Of a stretch of 55,642 nucleotides of DNA, positions 17,597 to 27,534 are shown in pieces. Each line of letters starts with the position of its first letter. Position 1 is the stretch's first letter. The notes below the pieces were generated by a model that did not search any database, had not been told where the DNA came from, and saw nothing but the letters and a program-made list of their open reading frames with translations. The translations under genes and the position numbers were made by a program. Where the stretch lies: positions 1 to 55,642 of the forward strand of contig JASCIV010000067.1 in assembly GCA_030374735.1 (NCBI GenBank). The letters run 5' to 3'. The DNA comes from Gracilaria caudata. Lineage: Eukaryota; Rhodophyta; Florideophyceae; Gracilariales; Gracilariaceae.

Positions 17597-20381
17597 CTAA
17601 TGTCGCGGTGCCCACGTGCTGCTCGTGGCTGTCGCCGCAATCATCTCAACACCGTTTCCAATCGCACGTAGCACACGTTCCGTACTTCTCCACCGTCCCA
17701 TCAATCTCACCACGCTCAACAATGCATGTGCCGTGATCGTCTCAATCGTTTCAGTGTAGCAACTGGTCACGAACCCGTTCACAACGATATTACCTCCTTC
17801 CGTGTGCGGGTTGAAAAGACCGCGATCCACTACCCATTCCTTCTTCCAGATTGTTGAGTATCCATGCATGCCGCGCAACATATCTCCAATCTCCACATCT
17901 CTTGCGCGTTTCAGGCCATTTTGCACGTATATCATATGACCGCCAGTGGCCGTTAGACTTTCATTTCCAGCATGCAACCTTACAAACTCTGCGCGAACCC
18001 ACTTGTTTTCGTGAGTGAAGAGAATGATTGGTTCCATACCACTGTCTGAAAGAACCACGTCCCCGATTTGTATCTCGTCCATTCTCTTCTTCCCTCTACT
18101 TGTGGTCACAGTTTCTGACGCTGGGAAGCACGTACTACTACCATCTAATGTGTTCTCATCGCGGTCCGCCCCATCGTTGATGTTGTTCGGATCTTCAGTT
18201 CCCTGTGAAGGAGACGGAGAAGCAGTTAGTGAAACTGTTGGTGATGCACTACTTGGTCCGGCACTAAGCGATAGTGATGGTGTTGCAGATGAGACCACTG
18301 GTGTGACACTGATAGAAGGCGAAGCTGATTTCTCGGGGGAAGTTACTGCAGATGCTTGAATGCTTGCTGTCGGAGTCAGGGAAGCTGTTTGACTTGCCAT
18401 CGGCGTCACGATCAAGGAATTAGATACTGAAGAGCTCGGGGCACCCGTCAAAGAAGGGGTTAAGGTTGGTGAAACACTTGAAAAAGAACCCTTAGCAGAT
18501 GGCGATGCACTTGAGGACGGAGAAATGGCAGGCTCGCTACTCACAGATGCACTTGATGATGCTAGGATCGCGGAGGTTGAAGGTAGTGGCGAGAGGCTCG
18601 GGGAAGTCGATGCACTTATTGACGGGGCGATACCTTCGTTCGATGGCTGTGCCAAGACGGATATCGAAGGAGATGCAGACGCCGATGGACCCACATATGG
18701 TGATAACGAAGGTTTCAAACTAGAAGACGCACTTGGTGAAGGTGAACGCCTAATAGATGGAGTAGCTGACACGACTGTAATCGATATCGATACAGAAGGT
18801 GTCGCAGTTATGCTCGGAATAGGCGGTATTTCCATCATCGATGTTGACATACTGGGCGTCAAAGTGGTGATCGGGATCCTTGACGGTTCCATACTTGTTG
18901 AGGACGTCACACTCGGAATCATACTCGGGGAAGGCGTTGCAGAGGCTTCCGGGCTGTTCGATTGAGAAGAAGATGGGGTCACACTCATTGACGAGCTGCT
19001 TGATGGTGAGACTGATTGAGACGGCGAAGCCCTAGGGGAACTCGACAGTATACTGCTTGAAGAAGACGGAGATGGTATCACACTCGGCGAAGGTCTTACT
19101 GAGGATGAAGAAGTGGCACTTACTGATGGAGACAAGCTTGCAGAGGCAGAAGCAGAAGCAGTGGCACTTATTGCTGGGGACATGCTTGCAGAGGCTGAAG
19201 GACTTGCAATTACTGCCGGAGACATGCTTGCAGATGCAGATAAGGAAGGCCTGGCGCTGCTCGAAATAGAAGCAGACGGTGAAACCTCTGGAATGGAGCT
19301 GGATGTCGGAGTCATAGAAATACTTGGAGAAGGTGCCGCGCTTGTAGATGGAGTAACAGAAGCAGATGGAGAGGATACAGTACTTACTGATGGTGAACTG
19401 GTCATTGAGGGTGTCACTGATGGGGTAGGTGTTCTCGTCGGTTGGACAGAGGCCGATGAGGTCATAGAAGGAGATGCCGATGAAGTTGGAGTCGGTAATT
19501 GAGATATAGATATTGAGGGAGATGGTGAAGCACTCGGTGGTATCAGAGATGCCGATGGTGATACTGACGGCTGTATCAAACAGAGTATTCTCGTATTGTT
19601 AGATGATGCGCGCTCTATTTGACAACAGATTTTGTTGGAAATGACGCAAACTTACCGTTACTGAAGGAGTATCTGAAGGTCTGGGCGAGTTCTTGATGAT
19701 GCTCTGTACATCGGACTCCACGCGATAGATGCAAGTGGTTCCTTCTCTGACCACCACCATGTATCGAATATTTCCAATCAATGGCAACGTAATTACAACC
19801 GGTTCGCCTTGAACCACTTTCTTCACAACGCGCAATTGCACCAACCTGGATTCATCGAAAAAGAAGTACGTTTCTGCTGAACTAAACCAACCCTGACCAC
19901 AAACGCGCACAGAATCTTGCACAGACACGTAGTATTTTGCCCCTGCAAGTTGCTGAGCAACGCTCTGATACAAGACCGATTTGTCAATACTCTTGTCCAC
20001 ATCTTCAAGAAAGTCAGAAAGAATTTGGTCGCGAAGCCGGGTAGAGAGCACAAGTCTTTGCACTCCACTGTCTGTACAGTCGATTGGAGTCAATGTATCA
20101 GATTCAGATATTTTCATATCATTATGTCGCAGGAGCAGTTGAGAACCTTCTTCAGAAGGAGTTCCTGTGTACTGAATCCTGTGCGGACAAGATGGAACTG
20201 ATCCGTGACGGTATTGAACCATGAGCTCATAACTGGCCGTGAACTCGGAGGCTGTAAAGGCGCGAACAGAACTGTTTTTTAGCTGATGGGGAGCCGAAAT
20301 TGCTTGGGACTTTGGAACTGCCTGAATGCGCGCGAGGAGCAAAACAGGCAGAAAACATAAAAGGGGGAACAGAAATGACAT
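17597..20381 (-). CDS. Secreted protein with Ser/Pro linker and Hedgehog-type Hint autoprocessing domain (exons 19656-20381 and 17597-19570)
   Basis: Two exons joined by an 85-base intron (donor GTAAGTTTGCG, acceptor tttgatacag, frame kept) encode 899 residues. Residues 1-22 are a signal peptide. About 23-235 form a novel domain with several Cys. About 243-698 are Ser/Pro/Thr/Ala-rich repeats of the SPSxSxS type, probably glycosylated. Residues 723-850 form a Hint (Hog) domain: nucleophilic Cys723 in STCFPASETV, MDEIQIGDVVL, a T-x-x-H block (Thr784, His787 in TATGGH) and the closing VNGFVTSCY (Cys846). About 50 residues follow, like the short tail after Hog domains. Known Hint domains cleave themselves at the first Cys through a thioester; in Hedgehog the ester is passed to cholesterol. 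By analogy the N-terminal part is released or lipidated. The start ATG opens the signal peptide; a TATAAAA lies 100 bases upstream. Confidence 0.85.
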
Positions 20382-20479
20382 AGTTCGAAGGGCAAGGAAA
20401 ATGCTGCTGTCCAGTTGCTGCTGAGGATAAAGCGTATGATGAGGAGGTATGCTGGAGGTGTGGTTTGCTAAAGCAAGCG

Positions 20480-20486
20480 TTTTATA
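20480..20486 (-). promoter_or_regulatory. Putative TATA box of the Hint protein gene
   Basis: TATAAAA on the minus strand about 100 bases before the chosen ATG (20381). It supports that ATG over an upstream in-frame extension without a signal peptide. Confidence 0.45.
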
Positions 20487-22266
20487 CTGGTGAGAGAAAT
20501 GCGGAGCGAAAACGTTCGGTGGGCAGCTGAATGGGAAGCTTGAGACTGAAAGGCCTTTACAGAAAGCTGACAAGGGAGCAAGGGATGCTCATGGAGTTAT
20601 GTGGCTGACAAGCAAGTGACTAGGGTGTGTGGAGTGACGAGCACAGACGTTACGGATGTACTGCTAAAAGGGTGCTGTTTCATTGCAAGAAGGTGAAATG
20701 GCAAGGTAGAGCGGGTATGCATGAGCGGGTGTGAATTGCGACTGAATTTGTACGCAACGGATACGACGGTTGGATGGGTGTGCGCACGTTGTCGTTGCCA
20801 TTTGGTGGATGGTTTGAAATTGGTATTTTGAAAACGAAGCGATACCAGAGCTGCTGCCTCTAAGATGCTTTACATCATCATCATCATCGTCATCATCATC
20901 ATGGTGATCATGATGGTGCGGCAGTGTGAGTTATCGATCGGTAGTACCGATTCGGAACAGGCACCCATGGGATTGGAATAGAGCGGCGGTGATAACATCA
21001 TCAACAAGTTGCTATCATCTGGAAAGCCTGCAATTACTATCAAGGATAAATACCGGTTGAATCTGGGCCGAGCTCGATGTGGGGCTCGTGAGGATGCCAG
21101 TGTGCTGCATCGAATGAAAGTGGAAGTTGCTTCGATTAAGGCACAGTGACGCGTCTTCTGGACTGTAATTTGCACTTCTATTGCGGTGTGGTTTGAAGCG
21201 TTGGACAAGCATAATAATGTTTACAATGTGTGGGGCTGCATTGGCACCTTTGGACGAAGGTAGCGTTCTACCTTTGGTTGCTCAGGCTAGCGTTCCCTAT
21301 ACATCTTTGGGCTTCGGCAAGCTAGGGTTGATACAGGACCACACATTGTAAAGCTGTGGTGAATCACCCACGCTGCCCTCATGTCTTCCCGCACGAAGCA
21401 AGACGAATCTGCAGCCGAGCTGCGTAGGCAGCGAACGTGTCGATACGTCAGGCGAAGGTAATTTTTAAAAATTTCGCACATGTCAGGTCTACGTGTAGAG
21501 GACGTTGCCAGCAGTGAGCAGTGCCATACGTTACACCTGCACGGTGCGGATTGGCTCTACACCAGATCAGCTCGTCAGCGTACGCGTCCTTATTGGCCAA
21601 ACTTTTGATGCAGCTGTAAAAACCAGACAGCAATCAGCATGATGTCTGCAAAAAGTAAAGAAACGGCGCGTGCTGTGGAATCTGGGCCGTTATTGTGGAA
21701 TAATAAATTTAATATTCATATCCGGCTCACCAAAAGCCATACGAAAATATACGTATGAAACCCAAAAACCGGTACATCCTTGCAAATTTCGAGTCGACGA
21801 AGCCTTCGGAAGGCACGTATCCGCGTAATGTGAAGTTCCTACACTGTTGCCCAAAATCTGGTAATTTTTAATGTTTCACAGCTTAAAAATAGCCGCAGCA
21901 CCCCAAATCAGCGCGCGGCGCTCGTGCGAGACACGTGCACCGTACAGTAACTCAAACACGTGCCCAAGGCATCTCCATTCACTGACGCACGCCACGTTTT
22001 GGGGCACTTCGTCAAACACATCACCACCAAAGTCAAACGGGATGATCGTTTAACACATGGCTCAATCTCAGCGAGCCGGCGCTTACCCTGTCTCGCCACG
22101 CTAAACTGTCGCTTATTTGAACAACCCCTCTCCACTCAACTCCTCGCTCTTCTACCCGTTCCCGCGCCCTCTAAACTTCGCTTCAACACGCTACTCCTGC
22201 TCGTGTACTACCTCTTCAACCTTACTATCGCGCCCTCGACTTTATCCATCGCCCGCCGAATCCAAC
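20487..22266. other. Divergent promoter region between the Hint and Cys-repeat genes
   Basis: 1.8 kb with no recognised gene. It includes the ATC microsatellite at 20873-20902. The last 150 bases before 22267 are strikingly C/T-rich, as expected of the 5' leader of the plus-strand gene. Confidence 0.45.
20873..20902. repeat. (CAT)n microsatellite
   Basis: Ten CAT/CGT trinucleotides in a row followed by related ATG/TGA sequence. It creates Met/His/Ile/Asp runs in open frames that should not be taken as proteins. Confidence 0.9.
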
Positions 22267-23706
22267 ATGCTTTCCGTCGCGATCGTCCTTTGTCTGTCAC
22301 TCTTCCTCCTCCTAGTCCGTGCCGACTACTGCACGCCGGGTTACAAGTACACTCCAGAAGGATGTGAACCATGTCCGGCCGGAACCTTCTCCACGAGCTA
22401 CAACTCCACCTCTTGCCGAACCTGCCCCACAGGGACTGTGACCGAGGAGTTCGGCTCTACAATCTGCAAACGCTGTGGACTCAATTCCTATGCCAACGAA
22501 GATCACTCGTTCTGCATGTGCAACAAGGGTTTTTACAAGTCGGAAACTATGACACAATGCACATTATGTCCTCCCGGAAACTCTGTTATGCAGTTCGGGT
22601 GCTACCCGTGTGCTCCTGGTACATATCAACCGAATATCGGAGAGCCTTCATGCATGCCATGTCAAGAGGGCTTGGTTTCAGGGAAGGGGGCGGCCCAATG
22701 CATCAACTGCGGAACCGATCGCACTCTCATTGATGGCAAGTGTGCAAGTTGCAAACCGGGCACATATTTCTTTGAGCCGCTCGGAAGATGTAGCCAGTGT
22801 CCTAGAAATACCTTCAAGTCCACTCCAGGTCTTTCCGAATGTGCGCCATGTGAAGGCAATTCGTACGCCGATCTGGGCTCTACCAAGTGCATCACCTGCC
22901 CACCCGGGCTGGTATGGGCCGATGGTGCGTGCAAAAAATGTGCCGCTGGCGAGTTTTACAATCAGGAGTTTAATACTTGCGACAAATGTTCACGAAACTT
23001 TGTCACCAAGCAAGCGAATATAGTGGACCGATGCGAAGCTTGTGATATGAACTCGTACGCTGAGGAAGGATCGTCGACTTGCAAAGATTGCCCAAATGGA
23101 ATGGCTTTGATTAACGGAACATGTTCAAAATGCCCCATGGGCACTCGTTTCGAACGCGCCACGTTGTCATGTGTGAAATGCTCTGGTGGATACACATCTG
23201 CCGGCGGTATCATGACCGAATGCGAGAAGTGTCCGGAAGGTATGAACTCATTTGACGGAGGTCGGTGTATCAAGTGTGGGGCAGGAACGGTGCTGCTGGA
23301 CGAGACAGGCTGGTGCGGAAAGTGTCCGGCGGGATACATGTACAACAGCATGGACAGAAGATGTGACGAATGTCCTGTGCAGACGTACAGCAAGGGAGGT
23401 GACGAGACGATGTGCCGTCAATGTAACGTGGGATCGATGGCAACGGCAGGATCTTCAGAGTGTGTGTGGTGTGAGCAAGGGAAGGTGCTTATGGCTGAGA
23501 GCGGTGAGTGCGGCGTATGTGAACCTGGTTACCGATACAATCAGTACGTTCTGCAATGCCTGGAATGCTTCGAAGGATCAGTGAACCCGAACCACTCTAC
23601 GGATGCTGCTTGTGAAGTATGTCCTATGGGGCTGACTTCGAACGAGAAGAGAACTGCGTGTGTCAAAGGGCTCAAACAAGCTGTAGGGGCAGGGTACTTA
23701 CATTAA
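22267..23706 (+). CDS. Secreted cysteine-rich repeat protein (GCC2/GCC3 ephrin-receptor-like modules)
   Basis: A 479-residue protein with a signal peptide (residues 1-19, LSVAIVLCLSLFLLLVRA) followed by a nearly continuous array of short modules with the pattern C-x2-C-x-x-G-x(6-20)-C-x2-C, for example CEPCPAGTFSTS, CSQCPRNTFKST and CRQCNVGSMATAGSSEC. These are the Tyr-kinase ephrin/TNFR-like cysteine repeats (GCC2_GCC3) common in extracellular and cell-surface proteins, where disulfides make an elongated rod. There is no transmembrane segment or GPI signal at the end, so it should be secreted. Role as matrix or adhesion protein is inference. The frame opens upstream at a TTG; the ATG at 22267 was chosen because it starts the signal peptide. 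Single exon. Confidence 0.85.
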   Translation: MLSVAIVLCLSLFLLLVRADYCTPGYKYTPEGCEPCPAGTFSTSYNSTSCRTCPTGTVTEEFGSTICKRCGLNSYANEDHSFCMCNKGFYKSETMTQCTLCPPGNSVMQFGCYPCAPGTYQPNIGEPSCMPCQEGLVSGKGAAQCINCGTDRTLIDGKCASCKPGTYFFEPLGRCSQCPRNTFKSTPGLSECAPCEGNSYADLGSTKCITCPPGLVWADGACKKCAAGEFYNQEFNTCDKCSRNFVTKQANIVDRCEACDMNSYAEEGSSTCKDCPNGMALINGTCSKCPMGTRFERATLSCVKCSGGYTSAGGIMTECEKCPEGMNSFDGGRCIKCGAGTVLLDETGWCGKCPAGYMYNSMDRRCDECPVQTYSKGGDETMCRQCNVGSMATAGSSECVWCEQGKVLMAESGECGVCEPGYRYNQYVLQCLECFEGSVNPNHSTDAACEVCPMGLTSNEKRTACVKGLKQAVGAGYLH

Positions 23707-23991
23707 GTGGAAGGTGTGGCGTGGGTTGCGTTTGTCTCCATGTGACTTGGGGTGTTGGTTGTACATAGAAGCATATGTGATTGGGTTGTAACGGGGGGCA
23801 TGTATAGCGATACAGCGACAAAGTAAACCGCAGACGTTGTCCTCACAATGAGAGAATCTTGACAATGACAAGCCTAAGGTGGAATGGTCAAGCTGACTTT
23901 AGTACGGGCAGTGCTGTGACGGGACGTAACCAAGCGGCTGTCGACCTCTCCCCAGGAAACTCATGATATCACGTCCCTCTCTCGCACAGTT

Positions 23992-24008
23992 GCACGCACG
24001 CACGCACG
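23992..24008. repeat. Short (CACG)n repeat
   Basis: About four CACG/GCAC units upstream of the tRNA gene. Simple-sequence repeat with no evident role. Confidence 0.7.
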
Positions 24009-24058
24009 GGCCAGGCGGCACAGCGAGCGCACTCAAAGGCTCTATTCCTTCATTGGTG

Positions 24059-24066
24059 TATAAATA
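24059..24066 (+). promoter_or_regulatory. TATA box upstream of tRNA-Asn
   Basis: TATAAATA ends 33 bases before the mature tRNA 5' end, a spacing used by upstream TATA elements of pol III genes in plants and some fungi. It lies inside the loop of a small inverted repeat, TTGGT(24053-24057)/ACCAA(24066-24070). Functional role is inference. Confidence 0.5.
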
Positions 24067-24099
24067 CCAATCTGAAAAGCCGGAGGATCGTCAGTGTTC

Positions 24100-24173
24100 G
24101 TCTCCATAGCTCAGCCGGTTAGAGCGCGGGACTGTTAATCTCGAGGCCGTGGGTTCAAGCCCCACTGGGGACT
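24100..24173 (+). tRNA. tRNA-Asn (anticodon GTT)
   Basis: A complete cloverleaf was folded by eye. The acceptor stem is GTCTCCA with TGGGGAC (one G-U pair). The D arm is GCTC/GAGC with a 9-base loop containing GG. The anticodon stem is CGGGA/TCTCG with loop CTGTTAA, so the anticodon is GTT (Asn). A 5-base variable loop and T arm GTGGG/CCCAC with TTCAAGC follow. There is no intron and no encoded CCA. The discriminator base reads T, where Asn tRNAs normally have G. Internal A and B boxes are present. Confidence 0.95.
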
Positions 24174-24183
24174 GCAACTGTCG

Positions 24184-24188
24184 TTTTT
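24184..24188 (+). terminator. Pol III terminator of tRNA-Asn
   Basis: TTTTT ten bases after the tRNA 3' end, followed by a second TTTT at 24191. It lies only 28 bases from the stop codon of the convergent minus-strand gene, so it is probably within that gene's 3' UTR. Confidence 0.75.
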
Positions 24189-24215
24189 GCTTTTACTATC
24201 GTTTTTCTCGAAGCA

Positions 24216-26123
24216 TTAGTTAACATTGGCACGCACCGCGCCCTCGGTGTTTACCAAACGTCTTCCACCAGCCTTACCGTCCTGGCTCTCATAGTAATAA
24301 TGGCCATTCCATCCATCCGCGATAAGCAGTTTCCCTTCCTTCAAAACCACCACATCCGAGGTACTCGTCATTTTCAGGTACTGTCGCGGATAGAATCTGC
24401 CGGTGGACTTCTTCACCCCCCTGAAATACGCATCTGTGTAAAACACTCCTCCAGTCTTTTCCACATCGATTCCAGCTTCACTGGAGAAGATGTCAAACCA
24501 GCAGTGTCTCGGGCCGATTTCCACATCGGATTTGATACGAATGAATCGGTCCATACTGTTTCCAACCAAGGCCTCAATAGCTTCGTGCCGTGGCGCTTGT
24601 TTCGTATCAATCAACGTTGTTGCTGGGTTTCTTATGTCGAATGAAATCCCTCGGTCGTTGCCACCTCCCACAAAGCGCCGTTTGGACCATGAGCACGTGT
24701 TAAGAGCACCATTCCATACCTCATATATCCCGCGCAGTTTTTGTGCCGTTTCAAGCGCCCTCACCTTAGCCTTGTTCATTTTTGACTTCTTGTTGTCAGA
24801 GCGCTTTCGGAACTCGGGGCTGAGAACGTTGAAGCGTCTTCCAGAGCGCTTTCCAAACATTTTCAGCTCCTCCAGAATTTCGTTCTCATGCACATCAAGT
24901 GCAATGGTCTTTCCATTACGTAATGTACCCAGAGCTGCTCCGAAGTCTTGTTTCATGTGGAACTCGACTATCACTTCCCAATTCTCATTCATGATTGCCA
25001 GAATACTTGTATGATGTCTGGTAACAAATCGTCTCCCGCGACTGAGATGCATGTGAATGACAATCACAACCACTCGCTTTTGCTCTTCCAGAACAAAAGA
25101 GAACGTCTTGAATCCATCATGTGACTCATCCTGACGTCCATGACTAGTGGAAGAATCTGCAGTTTTCCAAGCTGTGTACCCAAACATGGGTCGATACTCG
25201 CCGGGGTAAGAGCCATGTTCGTGGTCATAGTAACACCAATAGATGCTATCGATGGGAGCATGCCAAGTTCGCCAAACCAGTGGTTCTTCCATTTCCTCGG
25301 CAACGGCCTTATCCCTCGTTTCAGTCACATGAAGGTCATGTAGCCATTCTGGACACTTCTCATTTGCTTTCACTTCCACTCCGTCCACAACATCCCCGTT
25401 GAATGGAGACCATACGGTTTCAGGTACACCTGGGTATTCAAATGCCTCTATACTTCCATTTTGAGTCGCATTTGCGAAGAGCAAGGTCATTCGAGAGCAA
25501 GGTATCCCATTCACTTTAATAGAACTTGGGTATGGCAGTAACAGTGGGACGTCCTTCTCCACGATTGTTTCAACAACGGCTGCATGCGACGGTAGTTTGA
25601 ACGTCCTTCCGGTTCTCTCTGAGTCGCCCACTTCAATGGCTCTTCCGGACGACGAGCGAAGCGCAAACAATCCAGTCCAGTTACCTTCTAGCCCGTCGAC
25701 TGATTCCAGTTGTCGCAAATGTGCGCCTTTCAAATCACGTGCGTTAAGCAAAAGGAATATCCGCGAACGATGATTAAGGTGCACTTCAACATACGTAGCA
25801 CTTTCTTTTGCCTTGCTCGGAGTGATGAACAAAGCATCCAAGGGCGTTGTTGAGAAGGATTCTTTCGACGGAAAACGTTCATACAAAGCCGAATGAGGAG
25901 CGAATAGCATTCCAAGAGTCGTATGTCCGGAGTCCAATAATCGGTAGTACCTATTCATCACGACTGGTTTCGGTCGAGTTTCATTATATTTAGTATTTGT
26001 GTACAGCGGGTGATCCACATAGCTGTAGTTGGCAATATCCAACGACACGGTTTCAGTTGCCATCAACAGGCAGATCCCAAGTCCAAAAATTATCCAAACT
26101 CGAAACGACATGCTTTGGACCAT
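24216..26123 (-). CDS. Secreted protein of unknown family with His-rich motifs
   Basis: A 635-residue protein with an N-terminal signal peptide (MVQSMSFRVWIIFGLGICLL...). The family was not recognised. The middle has conserved-looking His clusters: WHAPID then WCYYDHEHGSYPGEY (about 297-309), HDGFKTF (about 335-341) and HMHLS...RFVTRHHT (about 358-373). These could form a metal site, but this is inference from composition. A basic patch (about 430-455, KKSKMNKAK) and paired Cys (including NTCSWSK and RHCWFD near the end) are also present. Single exon. The open frame begins at a TTG three codons earlier, so the ATG at 26123 was chosen. A TATAAAA is 166 bases upstream. The 3' end converges on the tRNA-Asn gene. 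Confidence 0.75.
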   Translation of the reverse strand: MVQSMSFRVWIIFGLGICLLMATETVSLDIANYSYVDHPLYTNTKYNETRPKPVVMNRYYRLLDSGHTTLGMLFAPHSALYERFPSKESFSTTPLDALFITPSKAKESATYVEVHLNHRSRIFLLLNARDLKGAHLRQLESVDGLEGNWTGLFALRSSSGRAIEVGDSERTGRTFKLPSHAAVVETIVEKDVPLLLPYPSSIKVNGIPCSRMTLLFANATQNGSIEAFEYPGVPETVWSPFNGDVVDGVEVKANEKCPEWLHDLHVTETRDKAVAEEMEEPLVWRTWHAPIDSIYWCYYDHEHGSYPGEYRPMFGYTAWKTADSSTSHGRQDESHDGFKTFSFVLEEQKRVVVIVIHMHLSRGRRFVTRHHTSILAIMNENWEVIVEFHMKQDFGAALGTLRNGKTIALDVHENEILEELKMFGKRSGRRFNVLSPEFRKRSDNKKSKMNKAKVRALETAQKLRGIYEVWNGALNTCSWSKRRFVGGGNDRGISFDIRNPATTLIDTKQAPRHEAIEALVGNSMDRFIRIKSDVEIGPRHCWFDIFSSEAGIDVEKTGGVFYTDAYFRGVKKSTGRFYPRQYLKMTSTSDVVVLKEGKLLIADGWNGHYYYESQDGKAGGRRLVNTEGAVRANVN

Positions 26124-26288
26124 CTTCTTCAACGATGATGAGAACTGAGATGGTGGTATGCTGTCTTAGGGCTCAGGTCCGATTTAAAAGAAGAACTCCG
26201 CTTTTGCAAGTTGGGTTGACGATGTTGCTTCAAGCGCTTGCCTCACTGATTGCCCTGTGCTTCACGTCCGCTGCAGACGGTGCGAACC

Positions 26289-26295
26289 TTTTATA
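26289..26295 (-). promoter_or_regulatory. Putative TATA box of the His-rich secreted protein gene
   Basis: TATAAAA on the minus strand, 166 bases before the ATG at 26123. Sequence match only. Confidence 0.35.
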
Positions 26296-27534
26296 TTTGA
26301 AGCCAATGTGCCTCTCTCTCATACGCGCAAAATTATAAGCACGTCTGTAGAAATATATCACAACCGTCTCTCGGTCTTCATGTTGCCCCCTGATTTGCTT
26401 TTGTTCTTGCTTCAAAGTGAATCAAACACCAAATTATTGTTTAAGAACTGAAACCGCTCATTCAAGACTTCTCTTTCAGTTTTACGGCTTCGCAAAAAAG
26501 GGTGCATGACAGTAACCATAAAGCGGAAACCTAATCCCTAGTCAAGTTCAGCCTGCCGATTTTCATAATGATGGTCATTGCTTAGCGACTAACCTGAAGA
26601 AAGTACGTGCTACTTTCGGTAGCGTTTTCCGTGGCAGACAAGAAATTGGTATCATTATGCTAGACTTTGAGCTCTTTGTTACAGTCCAGTCCACACTTTT
26701 TTTTTTAGGTCTCAGTTCTTCGTCAGAAGAAACCCCAGTAACTGATTAAGAAAATAGCTCTTGCTGTTATGTGGACGTGTCTTCCTAACTCGGATAACGC
26801 TGTAGAGGTTCTTTCGAAAGGAACCGTTCACGCTTCTTCCCTCACAAGGACTTTGAAGTTCCCAATGTTGAGAGGATAAGTGAGAACAGAGCAACGCAAG
26901 ACTCTTGACAGGATCAGTTTTGTTCTCATTCGTATCATACCGTAGAAAAGAGCTGCATGCCTCACGAGGAGGAGATGACAAGACAATGATGCAAGGGTAG
27001 ATCTGATCAAACATTGCGTGGTGAAGTTTTTGGCTTTCTTAAGGAAAAAGGGTTATCTAGAACTGAAAAAGCTCTCCCGCCGCTTCGCAAAATGGAGTAG
27101 CGATCCATACCGAAGAAGAGAAAGTCATCTCCGCTTACAAAGCTGCTTGACACACAGACTTAAGAAAAGGTTCTAGAAGATGTTAACAAAGTGATTCTTG
27201 GGCACCTGCATTGATTTCAAACATGTTTTGAGAACCTTTTCGGCAAAGTAGTCCAGTCATCGCGTGCGAGACCGCTTGCACTGGCCTTCCAAGGAAACTC
27301 ATATTCGTTATATATGCCTACAACTCTACAGATGATATTGGGCAGTGACCGAGGTGTGCAATGAGCCATTCAGGGTGCCAGTCGAACACAGGGTTCACTG
27401 ATATGTTTAAGAGGCATGTAGTGGTCTTTTCGGTTCGGTGTTCCACACAAACACGGTTTACCGTTGGTAAAGGTCGTCGTATTCAGTTCACGTGCATCCT
27501 TCTAGGTAGCCCTCGCATACTTCTTGCCAGAAAT
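26296..27534. other. Intergenic region, no gene seen
   Basis: About 1.2 kb with only short frames of non-coding character. A run of nine or more T at about 26698-26707. Nothing further was recognised. Confidence 0.5.

Noticed and set aside
18525..19502. Plus-strand frames rich in Gly/Glu/Asp/Leu
   Set aside because: Antisense of the Ser/Pro repeats in the Hint protein; the repeat keeps the opposite strand open.
20870..21208. 112-codon minus-strand frame ending in Met runs
   Set aside because: The tail is the CAT microsatellite and the rest has no protein character.
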